Source: Polytrichum commune (Eukaryota; Streptophyta; Polytrichopsida; Polytrichales; Polytrichaceae). From it: a DNA stretch of 64,000 bases. This document shows positions 22,972 through 34,217 of this stretch, piece by piece (position 1 is the first letter of the stretch; every line of letters begins with the position of its first letter). The translations under genes and the position numbers were made by a program. Below the pieces are notes generated by a model. It was not told the origin of the DNA. It saw only the letters and a program-made list of their open reading frames with translations, and ran no database searches. Location of the stretch: assembly GCA_950295325.1 (NCBI GenBank), contig OX485807.1:49630440-49694439 (forward strand). Reading direction: 5' to 3'.

Positions 22972-23196
22972 AAAAACCCAAGCAAATAAACAAGACTGCA
23001 GCTTAATCTTCGCTCAAAATAAGATATGCTCTAGCCACTCCCGGCTTCACAATCACTAACTTTGACAGACAAATATTGATTTTGACGCAAGCAAACAAGA
23101 ATGCCACTTAAGAAGATTACAGGAAAACCGTACAGACTACATTCCTGAAGAAGAAGAAGAAGAAGAAGAGGTCAGAGCACACAATATACAGCCTGG

Positions 23197-24205
23197 GTCT
23201 GCTTACTCGAGATCATAACGACTTATCAAGCTGCCATACTATACTATGTCGCCCTCACAAAAGTGTAATAAACTAATATTTTTAAATGCCACATACATCT
23301 TTCTGAAATACTTAATACCAGTATAGATAAATCATACAAAAGACTACCTTTAAACGACAACAACAACAAAAAAAACACAAAAAACCAAACCAAAAGACAA
23401 ACATACATTGATGCCTCATACAAACAAAATATTACATACTCAGCCTTACTAACAACCTCATCTTTAACAAAAGGCTAGTCGCACGAGTGCACTGTCCTAG
23501 TACTTTCTTGCACATGTGACCAATAATGGTTGGTTGTCTAGCCAAGGCCAAATTTTGGCTCATTATAGAGATATTTTTACATCAACAGTCACTTGCAATC
23601 AAACTCTATTTGAAGAACGAGTTACTAATACCATATGTGGTCAATTCTAGTTGGTTGCCAAAATTTGGTCCAATATAATAACCACCCCTTGGTCTCTTCC
23701 CACATAGTAAAGCCAATAAATAACAAATAATTAAAATATTACAGAAAATTCAAAAAATACAAATTCCACAAACTCACATAGATTCAAGAACGACAAACTC
23801 CACCGATATCAAATCTTTACTCATCCCACAAATTCACAATCAAAGGGGCCACTTACTTCAGATTATAACTGCTTACCAAGCTGCCACATGTCACCTTCAC
23901 AAAAAATACAATAAATCAGTATTTCTACCTACCACATATCCTTCTAAAATGCTCAAAACCCTCATAAATATAACATACAAAAGACCGCCTCTAAACAATA
24001 ACAACATCGACAAAAATATACAAAAAAGCCAATAAATCCACAATAAAAAGATTACATGAAAAACCAAAATACTACAAAACTATGAATGACAACACCAATG
24101 AACAAGAAAGACATGAATTGCACACATTACATGCATTTAAGAACGACAGACTTCACCAATACTAAATCTTACTCATCCCACATATTCACAATAAATGAAA
24201 TTTCA
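23197..24205 (+). repeat. Internal duplication between LINE ORF1 and ORF2
   Basis: Sequence at about 23197-23400 recurs at about 23851-24045 ('ccaagctgccacatgtcacc' matches 'tcaagctgccatactatac...gtcgcc', then 'aaaagac.gcct.taaacaa'). Sequence at about 23785-23840 recurs at about 24137-24200 ('aagaacgacaaactccacc', 'actcatcccacaaattcaca'). The pattern suggests successive partial duplications in the inter-ORF region. Confidence 0.6.
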
Positions 24206-24261
24206 CAAAAACCCACGCGAAAAAACCAAAATAGCTAAAAGGATATTTTATCCCCAATCAT

Positions 24262-24306
24262 CTCTTTTTGTTAATCTGGAGCGACATTGAATCCAACCCT
24301 GGTCTT
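24262..24306 (+). other. 2A-like ribosome-skipping motif, terminal Pro mutated
   Basis: In one frame the sequence reads 'LFLLIWSDIESNPGL'. The 2A consensus is a hydrophobic Leu-rich stretch followed by (G)D-[VI]-E-x-N-P-G-P. Every key position is present except that the final Pro codon CCT is CTT (Leu, 24304-24306) and the Gly before Asp is Ser. The motif lies at the start of the ORF2 region, about 600 nt before the endonuclease, where 2A peptides occur in some non-LTR retrotransposons. With Leu in place of Pro it should no longer skip. Confidence 0.65.
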
Positions 24307-24849
24307 ATGTCAAACCTCCTATCAAAGCATCCAAGTCCACACAAAATAAGACATAAAACTTATTTTTTTACCAAGTGCTATAAAATTCTAATCAAAGTAC
24401 CAATGCATTGCAAAAATCTTCATCATTGACACTTGCAACATGTACCTACAACAAAGACTAATCAACGAATAGACCTTGAAACTCTTTGATAAGGCTACCT
24501 AACCCACCAAAAAGTCACATAAATACCCAACATCCATACATTTAATTTTGTAATATACACGCAAATTAAAGTACCCCTAGATACACCATCCATAAAACAT
24601 TAAATGATTAAATTCATCACAATCCAGAACCCTTGAGCATCCAAAAATTTGGGTATTTTCATATGTGTCCAAGCAATTTCTCTCCAAGGCACTAAGATGC
24701 AATAAGCCTCTAACTGAATACATACACCCTCCACCAATACCAAATGCCCATGCACTACCACGACAAAGTACACCTATGACTAGCCAAGATTCATACCTCA
24801 TAACTTGCAATGCATAATCACTTAACACAACCATGTCTTGCATCCAAGA

Positions 24850-25918
24850 CCTTGTTACAAACACACAAATACCCCATCAATCATCTTTATACAAGAAACC
24901 AAACTAACAGCCACAAAATTCACAAAACATATATGAGGATTATTCCAATAGCATAATTTTCTTTAAAAGTTACACATAATATTACACAGATCATGCATCA
25001 AAAAATGACATGCAAAGGCCACAGAGGAGGTCTACTCACACTAATTCACAACAATTATGCATTTCCCAACAACGTTTCTAAAATATCCACTACGGCCAAC
25101 ATATAACCGTTTCTCCAGATAGTCCGAATTGCAAATCAACCAGTCAACCAATGATAAATATTTATATGCCACCTCACGAGGAAGACCTACACCTCATACC
25201 TACCACACAAACCACCATATTGGACCAAATAAACACTCACCTTGACCACACATATATACAAGGTGGAGACTTCAATTGCGATATTTATTCAATGGGCGGA
25301 CAAAATGACCAACCACAACACCACTACAAATTGAAGATTACCAAAAATAATCCAAACTCTATTACAATACTAGTAACACCAAATCAAAATTGGTATCACA
25401 ACTTTAACCCCCATATCACTATATTCGTTAATTTGAGACTTTCTCTTGTCTCAAATTAATATATGGACCACAACAACATGGTCTAATGTTTGGGTCGTCC
25501 TACCTAAACCATCTTGATATGAGTTCTTAATTGGGTTCTTGATATGAACACCCGCTTCAAAGTATTTGCATCTTACAACATTCTCCAATATCTGTGTGAC
25601 TTTATCCATGTTCTTATATTTGTAACTGTCTCAAAGTGCTGAAAATTTCCCAAATTAACAAATATAGTGATCCATAATGGACCCTTCCTAGACTCACATG
25701 TCATCTCACACTTCAAAGCAAACACAATCACTTACGAAGAACCAACAAACCCGCCAAAATTGAAAATAAAACCTAGAATTGAAAATTGTGTCCTCCATAT
25801 ACTTTGCATCCATCAAAAAAATAAATTCATTGGATTTGATGAACATACACAACAAATGAACACCATTGCCAACACCCTACAAGTTTCCGCAATGTTCACA
25901 AAATTACGCCATCTATGA
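24850..25918 (+). pseudogene. LINE endonuclease domain, interrupted
   Basis: 'FIQETKLTATKF' near 24880 is the catalytic Q-E-T-K motif of apurinic-type LINE endonucleases. 'GHRGGLLTLIHN' follows near 25020, then 'INIYMPPHEED' at 25154, then 'GGDFNCDI' near 25263 (the G-D-F-N motif). A MITE at 25415-25671 interrupts the frame; beyond it 'HNGPFLDSHVISHFK' continues in the frame expected for the S-D-H-x-P region. Stops occur between the QETK and GGLL motifs. Confidence 0.65.
25415..25671 (+). mobile_element. 257-bp MITE inside the LINE endonuclease
   Basis: The terminal inverted repeats are ATCACTATATTCGTTAATTT at the left and the complement of ATCACTATATTTGTTAATTT at the right, about 22 bp. The flanks carry a direct CCAT at 25411-25414 and 25672-25675. 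Removing the element plus one CCAT joins AACCCCCAT to AATGGACCC and keeps one open frame through the junction, which supports these boundaries. Confidence 0.75.
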
Positions 25919-25959
25919 CACTGGACACCCCTAAAAACCACAATACAAAATGTTCTAAA

Positions 25960-26724
25960 CTCACATACCCACCCCCCCCCCCCCACCCCCAACCAATTAC
26001 CAACCTAGAATACCCACTACAATTATGTTACTATACAAATGGATCATTCAAGCCACCCAAAGAAATACCCCAAGGACATTGGAAACGTGAAAAAATAGGC
26101 TATGGCATCTATAGCCCCATCCAAAATCTAAAAATTGCTAAAAGATTACAAGGGCTGCAAAACATTCTAAGAGCAAAAATTATGGATTTACACCACACCC
26201 TCTTACTCTTCACCACTACATCCGGAGGCAAACCAACCCATATCTTCATAGATGGCCTTAATGTCTTGTATGTACTAAACACCCAAATTAAACATCCCAC
26301 TATATATAGCAGCCAACAAAATAAAAATGTCCTTGAATCAATGGTCCAAATGCTACAATCCCGCATAGAAACTACCACACCCCACAAAATTAGAGCCCAC
26401 GCTAATATCAAAGGCAATGAACAAGCGGACACACTAGTCAAATGGGGATGCAAATTAGACCATAGAAATGCCGAAGCACCACATGAACACGCACACCCTA
26501 CACCATATTACCTCCAAAAAGATTTGTGGCACTCAATGCAAGAAACACCAGACAAAGGCCCATCCGACACCTTCAAAAACACATCCTCAAATATGACAAA
26601 AAAAACAAAACCTAGCAAAGAGCAAACACATCAATTACACAAATGGCTCAAAAATGATGATATAGATAGAACATTGTCGATTGATTTTTGGAAAAATCCC
26701 ACTATTGGAAGTCTTTTTTATTGA
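25960..26724 (+). pseudogene. LINE RNase H domain
   Basis: 'LCYYTNGSF' near 26019 corresponds to the first RNase H motif (Y-T-D-G-S), with the catalytic Asp replaced by Asn. 'IFIDGLNVLYVL' near 26243 gives the D of the third motif, and 'KIRAHANIKGNEQADTLVKWG' spread over 26386-26450 gives the fourth (G-N-x-x-A-D). The frame is otherwise open to a TGA-free end at 26722. It begins after a 13-bp poly-C run at 25972-25984. The minus-strand LINE at 52.6-53.1 kb carries a homologous domain. Confidence 0.7.
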
Positions 26725-27239
26725 TTGAATTCTTTATGAACATTGGGAACATTGGGATCATAACATTTTTCATATTCTTGCATGAGAAATAAACATATTT
26801 CCAAATATAGTAATGACCTTAATCATAACAAAACATAAACCAAAATTGTATTTCAATGACATAAATTTACATTATTGAATTTGTTACACCAAAAGGATTT
26901 ATGGAGTCCAAAAATAACCAAATGATATTATAATTATAGATTATTGGATGTGCATCCATAACATAAGGGTCATACTGAATTAAAATTTGGATTATATAAT
27001 TGTAATTACACAATGTCAATATCATAACATGTACAACACATTTAATAGCACATGGAAAGTTGGTTTCCACATCCGTAAACTAATGTAATCATGCAAACTA
27101 TAGAATTGAATATCTTAAATTGAACCTCAAAAAATGCACCTAATCCAATCTTTGACCCCCATATCATATAATTCCCAAAATAACGAATACATATTTCAAA
27201 CATTGACCCCCAAGCTCCTCCATTATCATTCACCATCTT
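26725..27239. other. AT-rich interval, nothing recognised
   Basis: No gene, RNA or clear repeat was seen between the end of the LINE RNase H and the end of the DUF7869-type relic. Confidence 0.4.
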
Positions 27240-29110
27240 CATCTTCATTTTCATTCTCAACATCATTGTTTGTAGCAACAATAAGAGCCAAGTTAACTTT
27301 AGTAAAATGCGTGTGCTTCTGGGGGATGGTCATTACCTCCAATTTTGAACCTTTTTGCAGCTTCCAAACACAATGTATAATATCCGTGTTTATTCAAACT
27401 AGTGCATATGTTGAGTTCATTGTCCATTTAAAACCCTTCTTATTGTCCCAACCTGAATAGGTGCGCAACATATCTGGGTGTGCTTGGACAACAATATTCC
27501 AACTCAATTTGACAAAAATTTGGGCTAATTGGAACCAAGATTGATAACAACAATGTTTTTACCACCATATGGGTTTGGATTGCTCCCCATTTCCAACATG
27601 TATGAGGACCATATATCCTTAATGGCAATCAATAGCCACACAAAATGACGGAGCTAGACGATTACAAGTAGGGCCAACATAGTGTTTGTCTATAATGAAC
27701 TCTTCGTGGACGTCCCCATTGCTTAAGAACATGGCATCAAACTCCACATTAGTCACTCGACTTTGTGGCCAAAATCCTTGGGTCAAATTGACCGGTATCA
27801 ATACCCACTATCTGCTAAGTAGACCAAATGCAATCCCAATACACTATCGGTGGTTCACGTGTATCCCAAACAACCCTTGTAATGTCATTCTCACACAAAA
27901 AAATTTAATATCCAATGAGCCCCGATATACCCTTAATGATTTCCAGCCCATTCTTCATGGGGTTGGGTGTGCAAGGATTTGGCTCTTCATTTGGTAACAT
28001 ACATTTGCCATGTTCATCTTGGCACCAATGAAGTATTCCATCCTCTAGACCCCAATTTGTTGATGTGCACAAAATGTTGAATTGCATGGTCAGTATACCA
28101 TTGTCACACATATAGAAGCAAAATTGTTGAGCTTTGGCATGGCCAACTAAGCGGTCACCTCCTTTGAGAATGAATGGTTTGATGATTTTGCCTTGAATTT
28201 GGGTACTTCTTCAATCAAATGCAGCATGACTAGCACAATATTTAAATCCATGTACAATTTTATGAGAAGTAGAATTGTTGGAAAATCCTCTTCGTGCAAC
28301 TTCATACTTCAACGTCCAAATGAAACATCAATATTGGCATGTGTATGCCCAACCATCAAGAAAGAAACAAAGACCTTCTTGAAAATCCCTTTGGCTACAA
28401 GCAACAATAGAATACATATTGATATTTGTTGTCCTTTGGACAACTATCAAGTTGCTTATGCAAAGTTGACGGCAATTGTTTACCAAAAACGGGTTGTTGA
28501 GGGGATTTGCTAATGAAGTTAAACACACATTGTTCCCATCAAGTGATGCCTCATAAAGAGATGTTGTTCCAAAACCCTTGAATAAAGCAAACAACGAAGA
28601 CGTTGGTGGTTTTTCAAGATTTTGTAGAAGTTTTGCAAAAGATCCCACTGTATGATTGGCATGACCAAGGTAGAAGTCCAACCCATAATGGACATACTTC
28701 ACATCCACATGGCCATATGTGATCATACCGTGGGGGGGGGGGGGGGGGGGGGGATGTGTGAAGATGAAGATATTGTGTAAATCTTTATAAGATCATGCAA
28801 ACAAATTAAAAATCTCTAACCAACATATGGAAATAGTTAACTTGCGGATGCAAATTTTTAATTGTAAACAAATTGCTAACATATTGCAAATCTTACAAAC
28901 TTGTGACTGCTATTGGGAGCTTGAATAATCCATTTGTGGTCTTCATTTTGCGAGCATAACAAAGGCAAGCAATCTTGGCATTGTCCTTCTTGTCATGAAT
29001 AATCATTAAAACCTCCTTTGGCCTCATTATGGAAAGTGCACAACTTTTCCAAGAAGACTGCAATTTAGGAAACGTACGCACAAGTAGTTTTTCACAACCA
29101 AGCATTTATG
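27240..29110 (-). pseudogene. DUF7869-type transposon protein, decayed
   Basis: Read on the minus strand from 29110: 'RPKEVLMIIHDKKDNAKIAC', 'GLFKLPIAVTSL', then after a 22-bp poly-C run 'HVDVKYVHYGLDFYLGHANH', 'SFAKLLQNLEKPP', then a decayed 'DN-CW...GHTH..D' core, then 'IIKPFILKGGDRLVGHAKA' and 'NPMKNGLEIIKGISGLIGY', and a C-terminal 'EFIIDKHYVGPT' region. This order matches a dispersed plant repeat protein family carrying the DUF7869 (RNase-H-like) domain as I recall it. Many stops and frameshifts interrupt it. Its N-terminal side is cut at the TIR element beginning at 29217. Confidence 0.55.
28732..28753. repeat. 22-bp poly-G tract
   Basis: Uninterrupted G run inside the DUF7869-type relic, which reads as poly-C in that gene's sense. 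Confidence 0.95.
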
Positions 29111-29216
29111 GAGTGGACAATGATGACAGAGGGAGCACCACAACCCAAAATGCATCATTATTTGAAGACTATGGAGATTCACAACACCAAACTGAGGTAT
29201 TGTATCCTTGAAACTA

Positions 29217-30672
29217 AGGGCCGGTTTACACTATGGACCATGAAGTCAGACCATGATAGAGGGTCTTTTTCAATAGTCCGAGTTCATGGTCCAACTTTCA
29301 TGGTCCGACTTCTTTAAAAAATAGTTTTGAAAGCCTTGGGCCCCTCACTAGGTGTAAACCGAATGTGGACCAAGAAGAATGACCATGCACCAAAAAGTGA
29401 ATGTGTTGATTTTTTTAATACATGCCCAAAAAGAGCGCTCTTGAAAAAAAATCAAGTTTGACCATTCTCTTATCTTCTCTTGGGCTTCATGTGTCTTCAC
29501 TTCTTGTTAAATGTGTCGAAGATGTGGCTTGCAAATCTTCTCACAAAACATTTTACAAAAAAATGAGCAATTTAGTTTGTACATGTGACATGTACCTTGT
29601 GTTGTCACTACACTAAACAAGATATTTAATGTTTGATTGTATTTAATGTTGTTACCACAGTACCTTGCTCAACATAATTTTCAATTCTTTGATAATTAGT
29701 GTTAGAAGACTTGCTAGAAGATATGTTGTAATTCTCCTTTTATCATTGTTATTTTTTTTCATATCCTTACTAACACTAAATTAAAACATATAACTTCCAC
29801 ATATTACCATATTTGATATTTAGTGTTTGAGTTTACATTTACTTACTTTCATAGGGTTATTGATATTTAGTGTATGCGTTTGTATTTAGTGTACCAAACT
29901 CTAAATATCCTATTTAATGTAGTAGAAAACTATGAGAAAAAGATTTGCAATTGTTTTCCCATTGCGGTTCTTTTGATCACCCTGATCTACAGTCGCTAAA
30001 CGACTACAGATTTTTCTTTTTCGTTTTGCAACTGTAATGTTTTAAAGATTTGGGGCGTGTAATATACCGTTGGAAAGGTATTCTCAAGACCTTTCCAGCG
30101 GTATATTAAAAGCCCCCAAATTCCAAACACTTCAGTTGGTAGACCCAAGAAAACAAATCTGCACTCAAATTCTTGAGTTCTAGATGTCCCACATTGTTTG
30201 ATGAAACATGTGGGAGCAAGTTTAAGGGGTAGGGCATGGAAGAAATGGTATGTCTCATAGGCTTTGATGTGATCTAGGCACATTAAGGGTGGACTTGCTT
30301 CTCAAGCTTCATTACGTCAATATAGATGCTGAAAAGTGTGCCTTATGAGCCTTGTCTAGTGGAAAATGTTGTATATGAAGTCCCCGAAAATAATTTATAA
30401 AAAAGGTATTATAATAGCATTTCTCTGCCATGGTACCCTGCCTTTTCTAACCAGATCACCTCTTTTGCCTCTCTCATCGCAAAACCCGTTGGACCGTGTC
30501 AGTGCATTTATTAGGGCTTGAAAACTTTATTTTGGGGACCTTGACTTCAATGGTCCCTCTGCCATTTTTAACTTAGTGTAAACCGAAGTGGTCCTGGGTT
30601 AAATTCAACCGCCAATCAACGCTCTTACAACGCCCTGGTCCAACTTCCTGGTCCATAATGTATACCGGCCCT
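29217..30672 (+). mobile_element. 1.46-kb TIR element, AGGGCCGGTTTACAC family, copy 1
   Basis: The left end AGGGCCGGTTTACACTATGG and the right end, whose complement is AGGGCCGGTATACATTATGG, form a terminal inverted repeat of 30 bp or more. The interior matches 49804-50927 in the opposite orientation, apart from a roughly 240-bp extra segment near 29711-29950. No transposase frame was recognised. The AGGG termini and loosely matching 8-bp flanks (tgaaacta / aaacccta) are compatible with a hAT-like derivative, but this is weak. Confidence 0.75.
30050..30120. repeat. Conserved hairpin inside the TIR element, copy 1
   Basis: 'ggggcgtgtaatataccg' followed by 'ttggaaaggt' pairs with downstream 'acctttccagcggtatatta' and 'agcccc', giving a stem of about 27 bp with a short loop. 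The same hairpin occurs at 50253-50320 and 53251-53320. Confidence 0.75.
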
Positions 30673-31133
30673 AAACCCTACAAAACTTCTCCCAACGTGG
30701 CATTGTGACTGTATTTTTCTCAAGGAATATGATGTTGGGTTTACGCAGAGTGGATTGTTTTCTTAATTCGACCTCTAGATTTGATTGGTATGTGGCTCAG
30801 TGAAGTTCAAAGAGCAAACACCATGAAGACACATGTTTTAAATATATTAGAATCTGAAGTAAAAAAATCAAGTTAAAAAAACTACTTAAAAAATCAATTA
30901 AACATGCACTATCAATATCCCTAATGAAATCAAAGGAGGTCCAATTTTTACATATATTTCATTGTAGGGTTGCTAATGCAACAAGAGTTTTGTTGTGTAG
31001 ATGTAAATGGTAGAAGTGCCTTATCTTTTTGGTATTTGCCTTTATCTTTTTGGGTGGGTGGGGGGCTAGCACAACGCCCCCTAAATGGCCCACCAAGTCC
31101 TCACTCGGCCCCATTTGAATGTGGCCTCTCCAG
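30673..31133. other. Flank between TIR element and methyltransferase relic
   Basis: No gene was recognised. The right part (about 31050-31133) may be the 5' leader of the relic gene that starts at 31134. Confidence 0.35.
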
Positions 31134-31547
31134 ATGGACAATGACCAGAAGAAGACTAAAAGAGGGGAGGAAAAGGAGAGCCAAACAATGCAAGAGGAGA
31201 GCCTCGTGATGCAAGAGAACAACTAGAATGTTGGATGCGATGGCAATGGCAATGGCAAAGCGGGAGCAAGACTAGCTACTAGAGGCGACCCCAAAGCCGG
31301 TAACTCTTTTGCATTGCTTGTTTGCTTGCTCAAGATCTTGCTCTTGCTCTAAATCTTGAATGCTAAAGTTTGAAAATTAAAAAATTAAAAAATTAAAATG
31401 GAATTGTATTTTCAGCACCACAATTCCACTCTTTCTACTCTTTATGATCTTTATTTTTTCATGTTTTATGGTTTGTGTGTTTGCATTTTTGCTCTTGATT
31501 GCGGCCCTTTTTGCTCATGATTGTGGTTTGCTTGGAAGGGTGTGCAT

Positions 31548-31940
31548 GTGAGAGGGGGTGAAGGGGATGGGTTGAGTGTTTGTCAGCCTCCCTCCTTCAA
31601 CCCAGCATGTAGGCTTGAATTTGGATTGGTCCACTAGACCTCAAATGGTCACTCTTTGAATGTGTGAGCTTGACAAACAATATTTTACTTTTATAATTAT
31701 TTAAAAAATAAAAATTGTAGTTTCATCACCGAAATCACAACTCCACTTTTGATTGTGGCTCATCTTGCACCTGATTGTGGCTTGCTTGGATGGGTGTGCA
31801 TGTGAGTTGAGGGGGGGGGGGTGAAAGGGATGGGTTAAGTGTTTGGCAGCCTCCCCTCCCCTAACTCAATGTGTAGGCTTGAGATTGGGTTCAGTCCACC
31901 AGAATTCAAGTGGGCACTTTACAAATGTGTAAGCGTAGGG
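31548..31940 (+). repeat. Tandem duplication inside the relic gene's first intron
   Basis: About 31548-31680 and 31793-31940 are diverged copies with a period near 245 bp ('gggtgtgcatgtgag', 'gggatgggtt.agtgttt', 'tgtaggcttga', 'cca.cagaa.tcaa'). The second copy begins with an 11-bp G run (31811-31821) and is followed by a CT microsatellite. Confidence 0.7.
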
Positions 31941-34182
31941 TAAAAAAAATCTCTCTCTCTCTCTCTCTCTCTAGATATATATTTGTAATTGTAATTTCGT
32001 CACCAAATCAACAATTCCACTCGTTTTGCTCCATTTTAAAAAAAGCAAATTGCATGTTGCTTGTGATTGTGGCTTTCTTGCTCTTGAGTGTCTAATTTAA
32101 TTTGCCTAAGAAGAAATTAGTGAAACATAGTTCAGTTCCATAATTTCTAGCTTATGGGTGTGTCTTTTCTCTAATTCTCATTTTATTATCCCCATTTGTT
32201 GTTTGGAACCATTACCACTAGTGAGGCCAATACTAGTAATAGATGTCCAGTTATTGGAGAATGAATTTGTTGTTGGATATAGAGAGGGGGATCGGGTGTT
32301 GTATGTTTCAATTGTCCACAACCTTGGAGTCAATTCAATGATGAATGAGGAGAAGTTGAAAAGTTGGAGTCCGTTATGGCAGCATGTAAATGATAATTTT
32401 GAGAAAACACTTTCAATAGACAAGTATTTGACAATTTCAAAGGAAAAATGTTTTGGGTGTGGGAGGGAAACCATAGGGTCACTTCATGGCGACACCACAA
32501 TGACCAATACCACGACACTAAGATAGATTGTCACTTGTCACTTTAGTGTTGATTATATATGCTTGGACTCAATTGGTGCCATTGGTATTCTCCTTGATGC
32601 AATGAAGGACATTAATAGGTTGTATTTTCAAATCCTACAGTTTTTACATGCATATATGTCCATGTTCTAAAATCATTGTGTTCTTATAGCCTGCTTGCTT
32701 GAAATCCAAGTTTACGGAGAATGACCATGTTAAATTGAACTTGATGCATAAGATACATAAGATTTGTAGTTTTGGATTTTTGATGTTTCATGAATTTAAG
32801 ACTCTTCTAACACCTGATGATTATGCAAGATGAAAGAAGAAACATCCAAGAAGTACTTGGTACCCTCTTACTTTGGACGTACTTGTAGGATTCATTTATA
32901 AGGTGAGAATATAACCTCTTTTATATTGTGATGTTTAATACAAATAATTCATTATTATAATTGTCTTACACTAACATTTTATTTGGTCATTAGCATGATG
33001 TAGTGTCAGCTTTGGAATAAGTACATGTGAATACAAAGACAAGACTCCAATAGATAAGATATCCTCATTTCTTGAATTGGAGGTTATGAATGACGTAGTG
33101 AAGAAATTGTAAGAGCGTACTGGAGTAAGTTATTTGACAAATTCCTTTCAGTGGCAAATCCGGAAAATGGTGTCAAATTTCTTGATGAGGCGAGCATATG
33201 CATATTCGATATAAGATTTAATTTTGCGAAGTTCATTTGCTTCAATAATGAGATTATTGGTTTGCAGATAAATACACATTAGAGCAACAATCCTAAACCA
33301 TAAATTTCTATGGAGAAATTGCAACAACTCTTGTAAACAAAAGCCACAAAGGAAAAAGGTTGACCTGGTGGAATTCCACTCCAATGTCACATGAGTCCCT
33401 ACGATTTCCACCACCCAATTTTAGGACATTGATCTTGATGCTTGGTTGGTTATAGTGAGTTTCTAGGCCCAAGTAATTTGAATTGCTTCATTGATAAGAA
33501 TTTTGAGTGTCTTAATCATGCTTTTATTTGTGTTGCATTGGATATATGCATTTATACGTATTTTATTTTCCCAAGGTTCATGTGCCTTCCCAAATTAAAA
33601 AGAGCTTGTCCTTGAAGAATTTGATGGCATACTGGCAAAGCTTGGTGTAGTCAATTGGGAGAATGTTGTCAAATCTGCAAATTTCGTGGAATGTTGGAGA
33701 TGTTTCCTATGGGCTAAAGCTTTTATTCCATTTTTCAAGGTGAGAGACCTTTAACAAAATCCACAATTCTATTGAACACTCCAACATGGGAATCAACTAT
33801 GAGACATGTGATTTATATGTGTGCTTCACTTCCATAAACAATCTTGAATTAAATTCCAATATAATTATATTTTTGATTGCATGATATTGTTTTGTTCTAT
33901 TGATACCTGACAAGGGGGTTGTGTACTTGCAACGCTATTCCATTGCAAGCCTTTCCATCATGCTTAGATTCATGGGTTGACATGACTATCGTAGTGACCT
34001 CTTCATATTCTCCGTTTTGCAGCTGATGTTCTAGACTCATATCTTTTTAATATTTTGTTCATGGTTTATCGAGTGTCCAACAAATTTCCATCCAGTTGAG
34101 GAGGAGGCTCTAAGATTGTTTGCGGTGCCATCACAAAAGTTGGAGGAAAAAATGAAAGAAGCACCTTAATTGATTGGGAGAG

Positions 34183-34217
34183 GCATCTATCTATCTATCT
34201 ATCTATATATATATATA
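34183..34217. repeat. CTAT/TA microsatellite
   Basis: About six CTAT units followed by TA repeats, inside the relic gene. Confidence 0.9.

Larger units (their letters stand above)
21480..26724 (+). mobile_element. Defective LINE with 2A-like peptide, endonuclease and RNase H
   Basis: Ordered parts are an ORF1-like region (21885-22971), a 2A-like motif (24262-24306), an apurinic-type endonuclease (about 24850-25790 with a MITE inside) and an RNase H (about 26019-26500). The order ORF1, EN, RNase H is that of plant and fungal non-LTR elements with C-terminal RNase H. The reverse transcriptase that should sit between EN and RNase H is absent, so an internal deletion has removed it. Stops interrupt ORF1 and EN. 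No target-site duplication or poly(A) tail was identified with confidence. Confidence 0.7.
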
